Notes under the pieces: model-generated
Seen by the model: the letters and a program-made list of their open reading frames with translations, nothing else
The model's database searches: none
What the model was told of the DNA's origin: nothing
Assembly (NCBI GenBank): GCA_035623615.1
Contig: DASPTB010000305.1
Coordinates: forward strand, 1 to 10,578
Origin: DASPTB01 sp035623615
GTDB taxonomy: Bacteria > Actinomycetota > UBA4738
DNA: 10,578 bases
Reading direction: 5' to 3'
Shown here: positions 1 through 6,275 of the stretch, one piece after another
Layout: every line of letters starts with the position of its first letter
Numbering within the stretch: position 1 is the first letter of the stretch
Position numbers and translations under genes: made by a program

Positions 1-2
1 AG

Positions 3-170
3 GCCGAGCGTGCCGCGACCGAGGCGGGGGCCCGCATCGTCGGGAGCGTGTCGAAGAAGACGAGCTTCGTGGTGGCGGGAGAGAATCCCGGCTCGAAGCT
101 CGACAAGGCGCAGCAGCTGGGCGTCGAGGTCATCGACGAGAGGCAGTTCCTGAAGCGCCTCGGGCGGTGA
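3..170 (+). CDS. ligA: NAD+-dependent DNA ligase, C-terminal BRCT domain (partial, 5' end outside window)
   Basis: Only the last 55 residues are present, in frame from base 3 to the TGA at 168-170. They form the end of a BRCT domain: AGARIVGSVSKKTSFVVAGE, then NPGSKLDKAQQLGVEVIDE and a short FLKRLGR tail. The S-x-K-T-x-x-V-V-A-G and GSKLDKAxxLGV blocks are typical of the C-terminus of bacterial LigA, which seals nicks during replication and repair using NAD+. The BRCT domain is not the catalytic part and helps DNA binding. The adenylation, OB-fold, zinc-finger and HhH domains would lie to the left and cannot be checked. Other BRCT proteins are possible in principle, but the match to the LigA ending is close. 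The stop codon overlaps the GTG start of the next gene (GTGA, 167-170), so translation may be coupled although the functions look unrelated. Confidence 0.9.
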   Translation, partial: AERAATEAGARIVGSVSKKTSFVVAGENPGSKLDKAQQLGVEVIDERQFLKRLGR

Positions 171-184
171 CGGTGACGGTGACC
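167..184 (+). repeat. three-copy 6-bp tandem repeat carrying alternative GTG starts
   Basis: The sequence is GTGACG GTGACG GTGACC. It gives three in-frame GTG codons (167, 173, 179) at the beginning of the sulfotransferase-like gene and encodes V/M-T-V-T-V-T. The first copy contains the ligA stop codon. A change in copy number would preserve the reading frame and alter only the N-terminus. Confidence 0.6.
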
Positions 185-931
185 GAGCGCAGGGAGGCGC
201 TGCACCGCGTCGGATCGGGCGCGCGGTGGGAGCTGCGGACGCTGGTCGGGCGCTACCCGGTCGTGGCGCTCCCCATTCTGCGGGCCCGGCGCCGGCCGGG
301 GCAGTTCCTGACCCCGATCGGTCCCGAGACCGAGATCGTCATCGAGGGATTCCCGCGCTCGGGGAACACGTTCGCAGTCGCGGCGTTCCACGAGGCGCAG
401 CTGCCGCACGACGTCCAGATGGCGCACCACGCGCACGTCGCCGCGCAGCTGCTCGAGGGTGTGCGCGAAGGGCTGCCGGTGCTGCTGGTCGTCCGTCCCG
501 CCGAGGACTCGGTGCTGTCGCTCGCCGTCCGCGCGCCCGGGATCGGGGTTGCCGGCGCGCTCCGGGGCTGGGTCCGGTTCCACGCGCCACTGCTCCCCGC
601 CCTCGACGGGATCGTCGTGGCGACCTTCGATCAGGTCGTCGCCGACCTCGGGGCGGTCGTCGCCCGGATCAACGAGCGCTTCGGCACGGCCTTTCGTCCC
701 TTCGAGCACACCTCGGAGAACGTCGACGCCGTCCTCGAGCGGATCCGCGAGTGGGACCTGAACACGTTCGGCGCCGGCGGCGGGGTCGACCGCGGAGGGG
801 GCGGGCCGTCGGGGGCGCGCGCGGCGCTGAAGGAAGAACGTCGGGCCGAGTACCGCCGAGCCGCGCACGCGAGCGCCCGCGCGAAGGCGGAGCGGATCTA
901 TGCGGCGCTCGCCGCGGCCGCCTCGACGTAG
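167..931 (+). CDS. sulfotransferase-like protein (PAPS-binding motifs)
   Basis: This 254-residue protein carries the two nucleotide-binding signatures of PAPS-dependent sulfotransferases. GFPRSGNTFA at residues 61-70 is the 5'-phosphosulfate loop. RPAEDSVLS at 110-118 has the Arg and Ser eight residues apart, as in the 3'-phosphate-binding motif. It would transfer a sulfo group from PAPS to an acceptor, perhaps the glycan or glycolipid made by the neighbouring locus; the acceptor is a guess. Length fits the small bacterial members. A glycine-rich stretch (about 203-215) precedes a basic, alanine-rich C-terminus. There is no signal peptide or membrane segment, so it is probably cytoplasmic. 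The start is uncertain because GTG occurs in frame at 167, 173 and 179 within a 6-bp repeat and no clear ribosome binding site is seen. The 3' end overlaps the convergent glycosyltransferase gene by 34 bp. Confidence 0.75.
   Translation: MTVTVTERREALHRVGSGARWELRTLVGRYPVVALPILRARRRPGQFLTPIGPETEIVIEGFPRSGNTFAVAAFHEAQLPHDVQMAHHAHVAAQLLEGVREGLPVLLVVRPAEDSVLSLAVRAPGIGVAGALRGWVRFHAPLLPALDGIVVATFDQVVADLGAVVARINERFGTAFRPFEHTSENVDAVLERIREWDLNTFGAGGGVDRGGGGPSGARAALKEERRAEYRRAAHASARAKAERIYAALAAAAST
898..931. other. 34-bp tail-to-tail overlap of two convergent genes
   Basis: The sulfotransferase-like gene ends with TAG at 929-931 (+). The opposing glycosyltransferase ends with TAG read from 900 to 898 (-). 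Both strands of the overlap encode alanine-rich tails. There is no room for an intergenic terminator, and none is seen. Confidence 0.8.
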
Positions 932-2082
932 CGGTCGGCGCAGCGCGCCGGATCGAGCTCGGCGGCCGCGTAGGCGCGTGCCGCCGCCCCGACGCGCTCG
1001 CGCAGGTCGCCGTCCTCCGCAAGTCGAACCAGGTGCGCCGCAACCGCCTCCACCTGATCGTCGTCGAGCTCCACGCGAAGCGTCGCGTCCGAGGGGACGT
1101 CGGCGAACGAGCCCGCGTGGTTCACGATCGTGGCCCGGCCGGCCGCGAGGGCTCGCGCGAACGACCCCGAGCTCTCCCCCAGGGTGGGGAACCGGAGGTT
1201 GACGACCGCGTCCGCCGCGCGGAGCGCCCGGTAGAAGTCCGGCAGCGAGACGTAGCCGGTCATCCGCACGCGGTCGCGGTGGCGGTACCGTTCGAGGGCG
1301 CGGCCCAGGCTCCGCGTCGGCGCGTCCTGCCCGACGATCTGCAGGATCGCCTCCGGATGGCGATCGGCGAGGCGCGCGAACGCCTGCAGCACCGTGGCCG
1401 GCTGCTTCGCGGGGACGAGGAACCCGAGGTGGGCGACGACGAACGCTTCGTCCGGAAGGCCGAACGCGGCCCGCGCCGCCCCGCGGTCGACGCCCGCGAC
1501 CTCCGCGGGTTCGACGCCCGCGTGGTGGGGAATGATCGTCACGGGCACGTCCGGCGCCGCGTCGGCCACCGCCCGCGCACCCGCGCGACTGTGGACGACG
1601 ACGGCGCTCGCCCGTCCGGGAACGTGCTCGATCATCGGGAACAGGAAGCGGTCGTACTCGGTCCCCAGCCCGCGCCGCTCGAGATCGACGAGGCGGTCGC
1701 CGGCGGCGCCGTAGAGGACCCGCAGAAGCGATTCATACCCGTCCCGGTCGCCGCGCGACAGGTACGCGTTCGCGAACAGGTGATGCAGGGTCAGGTCGTG
1801 CAGGACCATGACGCTTCGCTCTCGCACGGCCGCGACGTAGGCGAACTCGTTCATCGGGCTGTTTCCGATGTGGCAGATCACGCGCTCGTACTCGCTTCGC
1901 CGCGATCGGAAGGCGCGAGCGTCGACGAAGCCGGCGGAGGCCGGCACCCCACCCGGCCGGTCCCGAAGGGGGGCGACCGCGTCGACCGTGGCTCGCTCGG
2001 CGAGGAGGGGGAGCAGGTCGGCGGAGTAGTCGGCGATCCCTGACCTCATCGGGGGGAGCGGCGACAGCCACGCGAGCCGCAT
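898..2082 (-). CDS. GT4-type glycosyltransferase with EX7A instead of EX7E
   Basis: A 394-residue GT-B fold glycosyltransferase that would transfer a sugar from a nucleotide donor to a growing glycan at the cytoplasmic side of the membrane. The start MRLAWLSPLPPMRSGIADY is the usual first Rossmann strand and loop. HIGNS (71-75) and HDLTLHH (95-101) belong to a recognisable GT4 subgroup. The second domain opens with AHLGFLVPAKQP (217-228). The motif GESSGSFARAL (302-312) has Glu303, but the usual second Glu eight residues later is Ala311. I chose the ATG at 2082-2080 because the in-frame codons upstream do not look like protein and overlap the preceding gene. It is the last gene of the minus-strand operon, 10 bp after the coiled-coil gene. 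Donor and acceptor cannot be told from sequence. The TAG stop lies inside the convergent sulfotransferase-like gene. Confidence 0.88.
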   Translation of the reverse strand: MRLAWLSPLPPMRSGIADYSADLLPLLAERATVDAVAPLRDRPGGVPASAGFVDARAFRSRRSEYERVICHIGNSPMNEFAYVAAVRERSVMVLHDLTLHHLFANAYLSRGDRDGYESLLRVLYGAAGDRLVDLERRGLGTEYDRFLFPMIEHVPGRASAVVVHSRAGARAVADAAPDVPVTIIPHHAGVEPAEVAGVDRGAARAAFGLPDEAFVVAHLGFLVPAKQPATVLQAFARLADRHPEAILQIVGQDAPTRSLGRALERYRHRDRVRMTGYVSLPDFYRALRAADAVVNLRFPTLGESSGSFARALAAGRATIVNHAGSFADVPSDATLRVELDDDQVEAVAAHLVRLAEDGDLRERVGAAARAYAAAELDPARCADRYVEAAAASAA

Positions 2083-2092
2083 CGCACCCGTC

Positions 2093-2455
2093 TCAGTCGG
2101 CGGCGCCGTCGAGCTTCTTGCGGATCTCGGTGAGCTCGCTTCGAACGGCGGCGAGCTCGTCCTCGAGGCGCTCGATGCTCGCCTCGTCGCGCGTGGCCAC
2201 CGCGTCGATGCGCCGGTGCAGCCGCTCGAGAACCAGGTCGACGCGCGACATCGCATCCTTCACCAGCTCGTTGTAGAAGCCGCTGCGCTGGACCGTCTGT
2301 TCCTCGAGGTCCTCCAGCACCGGCTGCGCGCCGCGCCGATCGTAGACCTCCCTGCCGAGCTTGTTGAGGTAACGGCGGGTCGCGCGTCGTCGTCGGTACC
2401 ACTCCATCGCCCGATCGGGCGTGAGGTCCGCGACCCTGGACTTCCAGTGCGACAT
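2093..2455 (-). CDS. small coiled-coil protein of unknown function
   Basis: I do not recognise this 120-residue protein as a named family. The N-terminus (1-45) is basic and aromatic (MSHWKSRVADLTPDRAMEWY, then RRRRATRRYL). From about residue 45 to 117 it is charged and heptad-like, ending in ERLEDELAAVRSELTEIRKK, and should form a long helix or coiled coil. There is no signal peptide or membrane segment. From general knowledge, similar helical stretches are found fused to the N-terminus of methyltransferases and glycosyltransferases in surface-glycan loci; here it is free-standing. It lies 5 bp after one GT4 gene and 10 bp before another, so a role as adaptor or spacer for those enzymes is reasonable but unproven. 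The ATG at 2455-2453 is chosen because it falls just after the upstream stop; no strong ribosome binding site is seen, so translation may be coupled. Confidence 0.72.
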   Translation of the reverse strand: MSHWKSRVADLTPDRAMEWYRRRRATRRYLNKLGREVYDRRGAQPVLEDLEEQTVQRSGFYNELVKDAMSRVDLVLERLHRRIDAVATRDEASIERLEDELAAVRSELTEIRKKLDGAAD

Positions 2456-2460
2456 GTCGC

Positions 2461-3528
2461 TCAGGGTACCAGCGGGGTATCGCCGAGCAGTCGCGCCACG
2501 ACCTCGGGCCACTCGGGGATCGTCGCGAGCAACTCCTCGCGTCCGGCGCGGCCCATGCGGTCGGCGGATGCGCGGTCGGCCCAGAGCCGGTCGAACGCCT
2601 TCGCGAGCGCGCCGGGGTCGGGCGGGACGACCGTCCCGGTCTCGCCCTCGCGCACGAACTCGAGCGGGCCGCCGGCGTCGGTCGTCGTCACCACCGGCCG
2701 TGCGGCGGCGAACGCCTCCAGTGTCACGTAGCCGTAGTCCTCGTCGAAGGGCGGATAGCAGACGGCCCCCGCCGACCGGTAGAGGTCTGCGAGCTCGGCG
2801 TCCCCGACGCCGGACAGCAGTTCGATACGGCCGGCGGCGCGGCCCCGTCGCGCGCGGGCGCGAAGGCGTCCGGCGTCGGGCCCGTCGCCGACCAGGACCA
2901 GCCGGACCTCGCCCAGGACTTCGTCCATCGCGTTCACCGCGAGCAGCTGGCGCTTGCGGGACTCGAGACGCCCCGGCACCAGAACGTAGTCGCCGTGCGC
3001 GCCCGGATCCCGCCCGAGGAGCCGTTCGCACAGCGGCGAGCGGTGGTACAGGACCGTGGCCTCCAGGCCGAGCGATCGCCGGAGCCGCCCCGCCACATTG
3101 CGCGACGTCGCGAACAGCCGCGCCGCCTCGCCGAGCGCCTCGCGGTCGGCGTTCCACACGATGCGACGGGCGGCTTCGCCGCCCTCCTCGCGGACCAGCC
3201 GCCCGTACTCGTGGTGCTCCCACAGTTCGTACGCGTCGTGGAGCTGCTGCATGAGCCACACCACCTTGTGGTCGTGGCGGACGAGGTATGCCGGGAACTT
3301 GAGCGCCACCACCAGGTCGACCGGCCCGCCCACCGCCGACTCCACGTCGAGCGATCGCCACATGGCCATCTGGTCGACGAGCTCCCCGGCGGTTGGGCGC
3401 CGGTACGGCTTGCCGACGAAGCTCACGCCGTGCCCGGCCGCGCGCAGCGCCTCCACCAGCGACTTGACGTGCCCCTCGGCTCCGCCCACTCCACCGGCGG
3501 ACGTCGGATGGCAGACCGCGATCTTCAC
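2461..3528 (-). CDS. GT4-family glycosyltransferase
   Basis: A 355-residue retaining GT-B glycosyltransferase. The N-terminal domain begins MKIAVCHPTSAGGVGGAEGH, whose Gly-rich loop is typical of GT4 enzymes. LVVALKFPAYLVRH (72-85) and WLMQQLHDAYELWEHHEYG (91-109) resemble a group of actinobacterial and cyanobacterial GT4 proteins. The C-terminal domain begins VLVPGRLESRKRQ (182-194) and carries an intact EX7E motif, Glu263 to Glu271, within FDEDYGYVTLEAFAAARPVV, which binds the nucleotide-sugar donor. It probably adds one sugar to the lipid-linked glycan in the cytoplasm; the sugar is unknown. The start is GTG at 3528-3526, giving the conserved MKIAVCHP opening, with only a weak ribosome binding site. 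It sits between the two coiled-coil genes, 15 bp after one and 5 bp before the other. Confidence 0.9.
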   Translation of the reverse strand: MKIAVCHPTSAGGVGGAEGHVKSLVEALRAAGHGVSFVGKPYRRPTAGELVDQMAMWRSLDVESAVGGPVDLVVALKFPAYLVRHDHKVVWLMQQLHDAYELWEHHEYGRLVREEGGEAARRIVWNADREALGEAARLFATSRNVAGRLRRSLGLEATVLYHRSPLCERLLGRDPGAHGDYVLVPGRLESRKRQLLAVNAMDEVLGEVRLVLVGDGPDAGRLRARARRGRAAGRIELLSGVGDAELADLYRSAGAVCYPPFDEDYGYVTLEAFAAARPVVTTTDAGGPLEFVREGETGTVVPPDPGALAKAFDRLWADRASADRMGRAGREELLATIPEWPEVVARLLGDTPLVP

Positions 3529-3543
3529 GGATCGAGCTCTGCG

Positions 3544-3996
3544 CTACCCACCGCGGGCGTCGTCGTCGCGCATCGACGGGGACGAGGGGTCGGTGCGTTC
3601 CATCTGTCGCCGCAATCGGGCGACCTCTGCCTCGAGGGCCTCCAGCCGCTCGGCCGTGGACGTCGTGAGTGTGGCCAGGCTCGCGCAGATGCGGTCGTAC
3701 CGCCGCGTGATCGGGCGGAGGGTGTCGTACATCGTCCGCTTCACCCAGCGTCCCCACGCCGGCCCGGAGCGAAGGATCGGCTCGTCGGGGATGTCCGCGC
3801 GCCGGTCGCTCTGCAGCTGGCGCTCGAGCTCGGCGGCGACGTCGCCGAGGCGCGAGGTGCTGTGCGGGCGCTCCGAGCCGCTCCCCGTGCCGAGCCCCGC
3901 CCGGCGCGCGCGGTCCTCGAGGGCCTCGTCCGCGCCCGACGAGCCCTCGTCCGTAGCGGCGCCGTCACGCTCCTCAGGTGCCGTTCCGCCGGTCAC
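3544..3996 (-). CDS. small charged protein with C-terminal coiled coil, unknown function
   Basis: A 150-residue protein of no family I recognise. Residues 1-48 are acidic and low in complexity, probably disordered. Residues 49-75 look helical. WGRWVKRTMYDTLRPITRRY (81-100) is a basic amphipathic segment that could lie on a membrane. Residues 101-134, ending in RLEALEAEVARLRRQMER, are a short coiled coil. The tail is disordered (DPSSPSMRDDDARGG). The Arg-Pro-Ile/Tyr-Thr-Arg plus coiled-coil layout is familiar from the N-termini of glycan-locus transferases, so it may be a free-standing form of such a module. Translation is clearly coupled to the membrane-protein gene: the GTG start overlaps its TGA (GTGA, 3996-3993) and a good Shine-Dalgarno sequence lies in that gene's last codons. 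It has the same general build as the 120-residue protein downstream, but I see no convincing residue-by-residue similarity. Confidence 0.75.
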   Translation of the reverse strand: MTGGTAPEERDGAATDEGSSGADEALEDRARRAGLGTGSGSERPHSTSRLGDVAAELERQLQSDRRADIPDEPILRSGPAWGRWVKRTMYDTLRPITRRYDRICASLATLTTSTAERLEALEAEVARLRRQMERTDPSSPSMRDDDARGG

Positions 3997-6173
3997 AGCG
4001 ACACCACCTCGTTCGGGTCGGGCTTGCGCGCGCTTCGTTCCCGCGTCAGGTGGAACGCAGCGAGCGCCCAGCCGGCGACCGCGGCGATCGGAACGGCCAG
4101 GTGACCGCCCTCCCCGCCCAGGCGCAACCCCGCGAGATCGAGCGCCGTCCCGACGGCGATCAGGGCCGCGATGCCGAACGCGACCGACAGGGCGAAGGTC
4201 TCGACCGGCCGCGTGGAACGGGGGAGCAGTGCGAGCGCCCAGCCGAGGCCGACCAGCCCGAGGATGACGAGCGTCCCCGCGCCGAACACGAGCAGCTGGA
4301 CCGATCCGCGCGGGATCGCCGGCAGGGGGGCCGGCGGGATCGGCGCCGCGGGGCGTGGCCCGCTCAGCACCAGCACGCCGGGGGCGACGACCTTGGACGG
4401 GAACGCCTGCGCGTACCCCTCGAAGTTCTTCCGGTTGAACGCGGCCAGCATGATCTCGACCGGGTGGTCGGGGAGCACACGGGCGACGGCCGGCCAGTAT
4501 GCGCGGGAGACGTCGTTGAACCCCCGCGTGTCGTTCGGCTCGATCGTGGGACGGCCGGCCAGCAGCTGCTGCGGATCGCCGACGTAGAAGAACGTGGTGG
4601 GCAGGCGCGCCGGCGCGACGACGGTCCTCGCGACGAAGCCCTCCAGCTGGATGCTCGAGGACGGATCACTGCCCCAGTCGTTGGTCACGAACACCACCGG
4701 GCTCGCCGGCGCCACCTTCATCGCGTCGAGATAGCGCTCGGCAGTGGCGGCCTGCTGCACCTCGTCGGCATGCATCGGCGCGACACCTCGCGTGTGGGCC
4801 AGGTCCGGGTACAGGCTCTGGTAGCCGATGAACACGAAGCCGCAGACGCCGACTGCAACGACGACGGCGCCGGCCGCGCGGGCCCAGCGAGCCGACACGA
4901 TGCCGCCGAGCGTCAGCACGCCGAGCGCTCCGAGGATGGGGAGCGGCAAGAAGAACGCGAGGAGCCGGTGCATCGGGATCGCCTTGCCCGCCAAGAAGAT
5001 CAGCCAGCCGACCAGGATCGCGACGAGCCATGCGGCGGAGAGCAGGAGAACGAATCTCGCGCCCGACGCGCGGGACGCCGCCTCGCTCGCCGAAGCGTCG
5101 CCGTTCGCGTTCGCCGTCTCGTCGGAGGATGGGGGATGCGCAGTGACGGCCGGACCCCCGTCGACGGGACGGCCGCGAGCGTCGCCCAACACGCCCCACA
5201 CGCCGATGAGGGCGACCGGAAGGGTGATCGCCCACCGATACAGCGAGAGGTCGGCCCGCAGCTTTTGTCGCAGCACCTCGAGCGTCTCGCTCGGCACGTC
5301 CACCTTTCCGTGCAGGAACGCGACGACCACGAACGCGGGGATCGCGATCGAGATCGCGATCACCAGGACGAGGCGGGCGACGGGCGTCGCGCGCAGCCGC
5401 TCGCCGCCGCGAACGGCCCGCAGCGACGCCGGCAGCAACGCGAGCCCCATCAGGCAGAGAACGCCGATGTCGAACGCGTAGAAACCCGTGTGCGTCATGG
5501 CGACGAGCGCGAGGAGCAGCGCCGCCGGCAGCCAGCCCTTGCCGCCCCGCAGGAACGACAGCAGCGGCACGAGCGCGGCGACGAACAGCGCCCCGCTCAC
5601 GATGTTGTCCTGGTACGTCTCGGGAAGGAAAAGCCGGGCGGCGCACGTGGATGTCCCGACGACGATCGCGACGACGGCGAAGGTCCACAGGCCGCGCCGG
5701 AGGGCGAACGAGACGAACGCGCCGGCCGCGAGCGCCATCGCGACGATACCCGCAGTCGGCAGCAGGGCCGCGAAGAAGAAGGTGGAGCGACCGAGGAGCC
5801 GAGCGAACGACAGGTCGAGCACGGGGAAGGCGACGCGACTCGTGTGCGGGGGCCCGGGCGGTGGCAGGTGGACCTTCGCGACCGAGGCGAGGCCTCCGTG
5901 GGCGACCATCGCCGCCTGCCCCAAATAGCGCGCGGTGTCGTACCCGGCCGGCGTCCGGACGTTGCCCGACCGGTAGATCTCCAGGTAGAAGCCCGCGATG
6001 AGGCCGCCCACCAGACACACGAGCAGCACGGCCGCCGCCGTCCGTCCGAGATCCCACGTTGACGAAAGCGGTCGCCCGGTCTCGCGTCCCCGGGAGCCCG
6101 GCGCGCCCGGGTCCCCGGCACGGACGTCGAGCGCTTTGTCGCTGCTTCCCACCTGACGCACGGTGAAGAGCAT
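3993..6173 (-). CDS. polytopic membrane protein, GT-C glycosyltransferase-like
   Basis: A 726-residue protein with about 13-14 hydrophobic segments (near residues 45-66, 131-155, 161-178, 188-207, 213-232, 233-250, 266-288, 313-329, 372-396, 403-425, 431-450, 622-650, 657-683, 691-708). A 40-residue polar N-terminus precedes the first. GYDTARYLGQA (77-87) follows the first membrane segment, where GT-C enzymes keep their catalytic Asp; Asp79 is the candidate. A polar, Ser/Ala-rich linker lies at 331-371. A roughly 170-residue soluble region (451-620) sits between membrane segments and probably faces outside. GT-C enzymes use polyprenyl-phosphate sugars on the outer face; an O-antigen-polymerase-like role is the main alternative. 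The ATG at 6173 is the first start after the divergent region, with in-frame GTGs at residues 5 and 8 as alternatives. The gene heads the minus-strand operon. Confidence 0.7.
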   Translation of the reverse strand: MLFTVRQVGSSDKALDVRAGDPGAPGSRGRETGRPLSSTWDLGRTAAAVLLVCLVGGLIAGFYLEIYRSGNVRTPAGYDTARYLGQAAMVAHGGLASVAKVHLPPPGPPHTSRVAFPVLDLSFARLLGRSTFFFAALLPTAGIVAMALAAGAFVSFALRRGLWTFAVVAIVVGTSTCAARLFLPETYQDNIVSGALFVAALVPLLSFLRGGKGWLPAALLLALVAMTHTGFYAFDIGVLCLMGLALLPASLRAVRGGERLRATPVARLVLVIAISIAIPAFVVVAFLHGKVDVPSETLEVLRQKLRADLSLYRWAITLPVALIGVWGVLGDARGRPVDGGPAVTAHPPSSDETANANGDASASEAASRASGARFVLLLSAAWLVAILVGWLIFLAGKAIPMHRLLAFFLPLPILGALGVLTLGGIVSARWARAAGAVVVAVGVCGFVFIGYQSLYPDLAHTRGVAPMHADEVQQAATAERYLDAMKVAPASPVVFVTNDWGSDPSSSIQLEGFVARTVVAPARLPTTFFYVGDPQQLLAGRPTIEPNDTRGFNDVSRAYWPAVARVLPDHPVEIMLAAFNRKNFEGYAQAFPSKVVAPGVLVLSGPRPAAPIPPAPLPAIPRGSVQLLVFGAGTLVILGLVGLGWALALLPRSTRPVETFALSVAFGIAALIAVGTALDLAGLRLGGEGGHLAVPIAAVAGWALAAFHLTRERSARKPDPNEVVSL
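4003..4010 (-). promoter_or_regulatory. ribosome binding site for the 150-residue coiled-coil protein
   Basis: Read on the minus strand the sequence is GAGGTGGT, complementary to the anti-Shine-Dalgarno end of 16S rRNA. It ends 6 nt before the GTG at 3996 and lies within the last codons (EVVSL) of the membrane-protein gene. This supports both the GTG start and translational coupling. Confidence 0.65.
5340..5361. repeat. duplicated 10-bp palindrome inside the membrane-protein gene
   Basis: The palindrome GATCGCGATC occurs at 5340-5349 and again at 5352-5361, two bases apart. On the minus strand it encodes the Ile/Ala-rich core of a membrane segment (IAISIAIP). Coding constraint in a GC-rich genome explains it adequately, so no regulatory role is claimed. 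Confidence 0.4.
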
Positions 6174-6275
6174 CCTACCGGGGGGCCCTCGCAGGGGGAC
6201 CTTCCGCCCTTCGCCGTTCGCGCCCCTCACCGGTCGCTGTGTGTCGCCTCGCCGGCGGCGCGACAGTATCTCCAC
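6174..6275. promoter_or_regulatory. divergent promoter region between the two glycan operons
   Basis: These 102 bp separate the starts of the oppositely transcribed operons, so promoters for both should lie here. On the minus strand, TAGGAT (6177-6172) fits a TANNNT -10 box but overlaps the chosen ATG. If it is the -10, the transcript would begin near the in-frame GTG at 6161, nearly leaderless. On the plus strand, CAGTATCT (6264-6271) is the only AT-richer spot before the GTG at 6276, and no Shine-Dalgarno sequence is seen there. I find no convincing -35 box on either strand and no clear operator. The location is well supported; the exact boxes are not. Confidence 0.45.

Noticed and set aside
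226..2043. Long plus-strand open frame of 605 codons
   Set aside because: It crosses the sulfotransferase-like gene in another frame and runs antisense to the GT4 gene. Its translation is Arg/Ala/Gly-rich without motifs, as expected of a shadow frame in GC-rich DNA.
2456..3757. Upstream extension of the 120-residue coiled-coil frame
   Set aside because: It lies in another frame of the GT4 gene and is Arg/Gly/Pro-rich. The ATG at 2455 just after the GT4 stop is a far better start.
5340..5361. Duplicated palindrome as a protein-binding operator
   Set aside because: It lies inside a membrane segment coding for Ile and Ala repeats and far from any start, so codon constraint explains it.
3978..6062. 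Long plus-strand open frame of 694 codons opposite the membrane-protein gene
   Set aside because: The translation is an Asp/Glu/Arg/Gln-rich string with no domain, the usual antisense image of a GC-rich membrane-protein gene. The minus strand encodes clear membrane segments.
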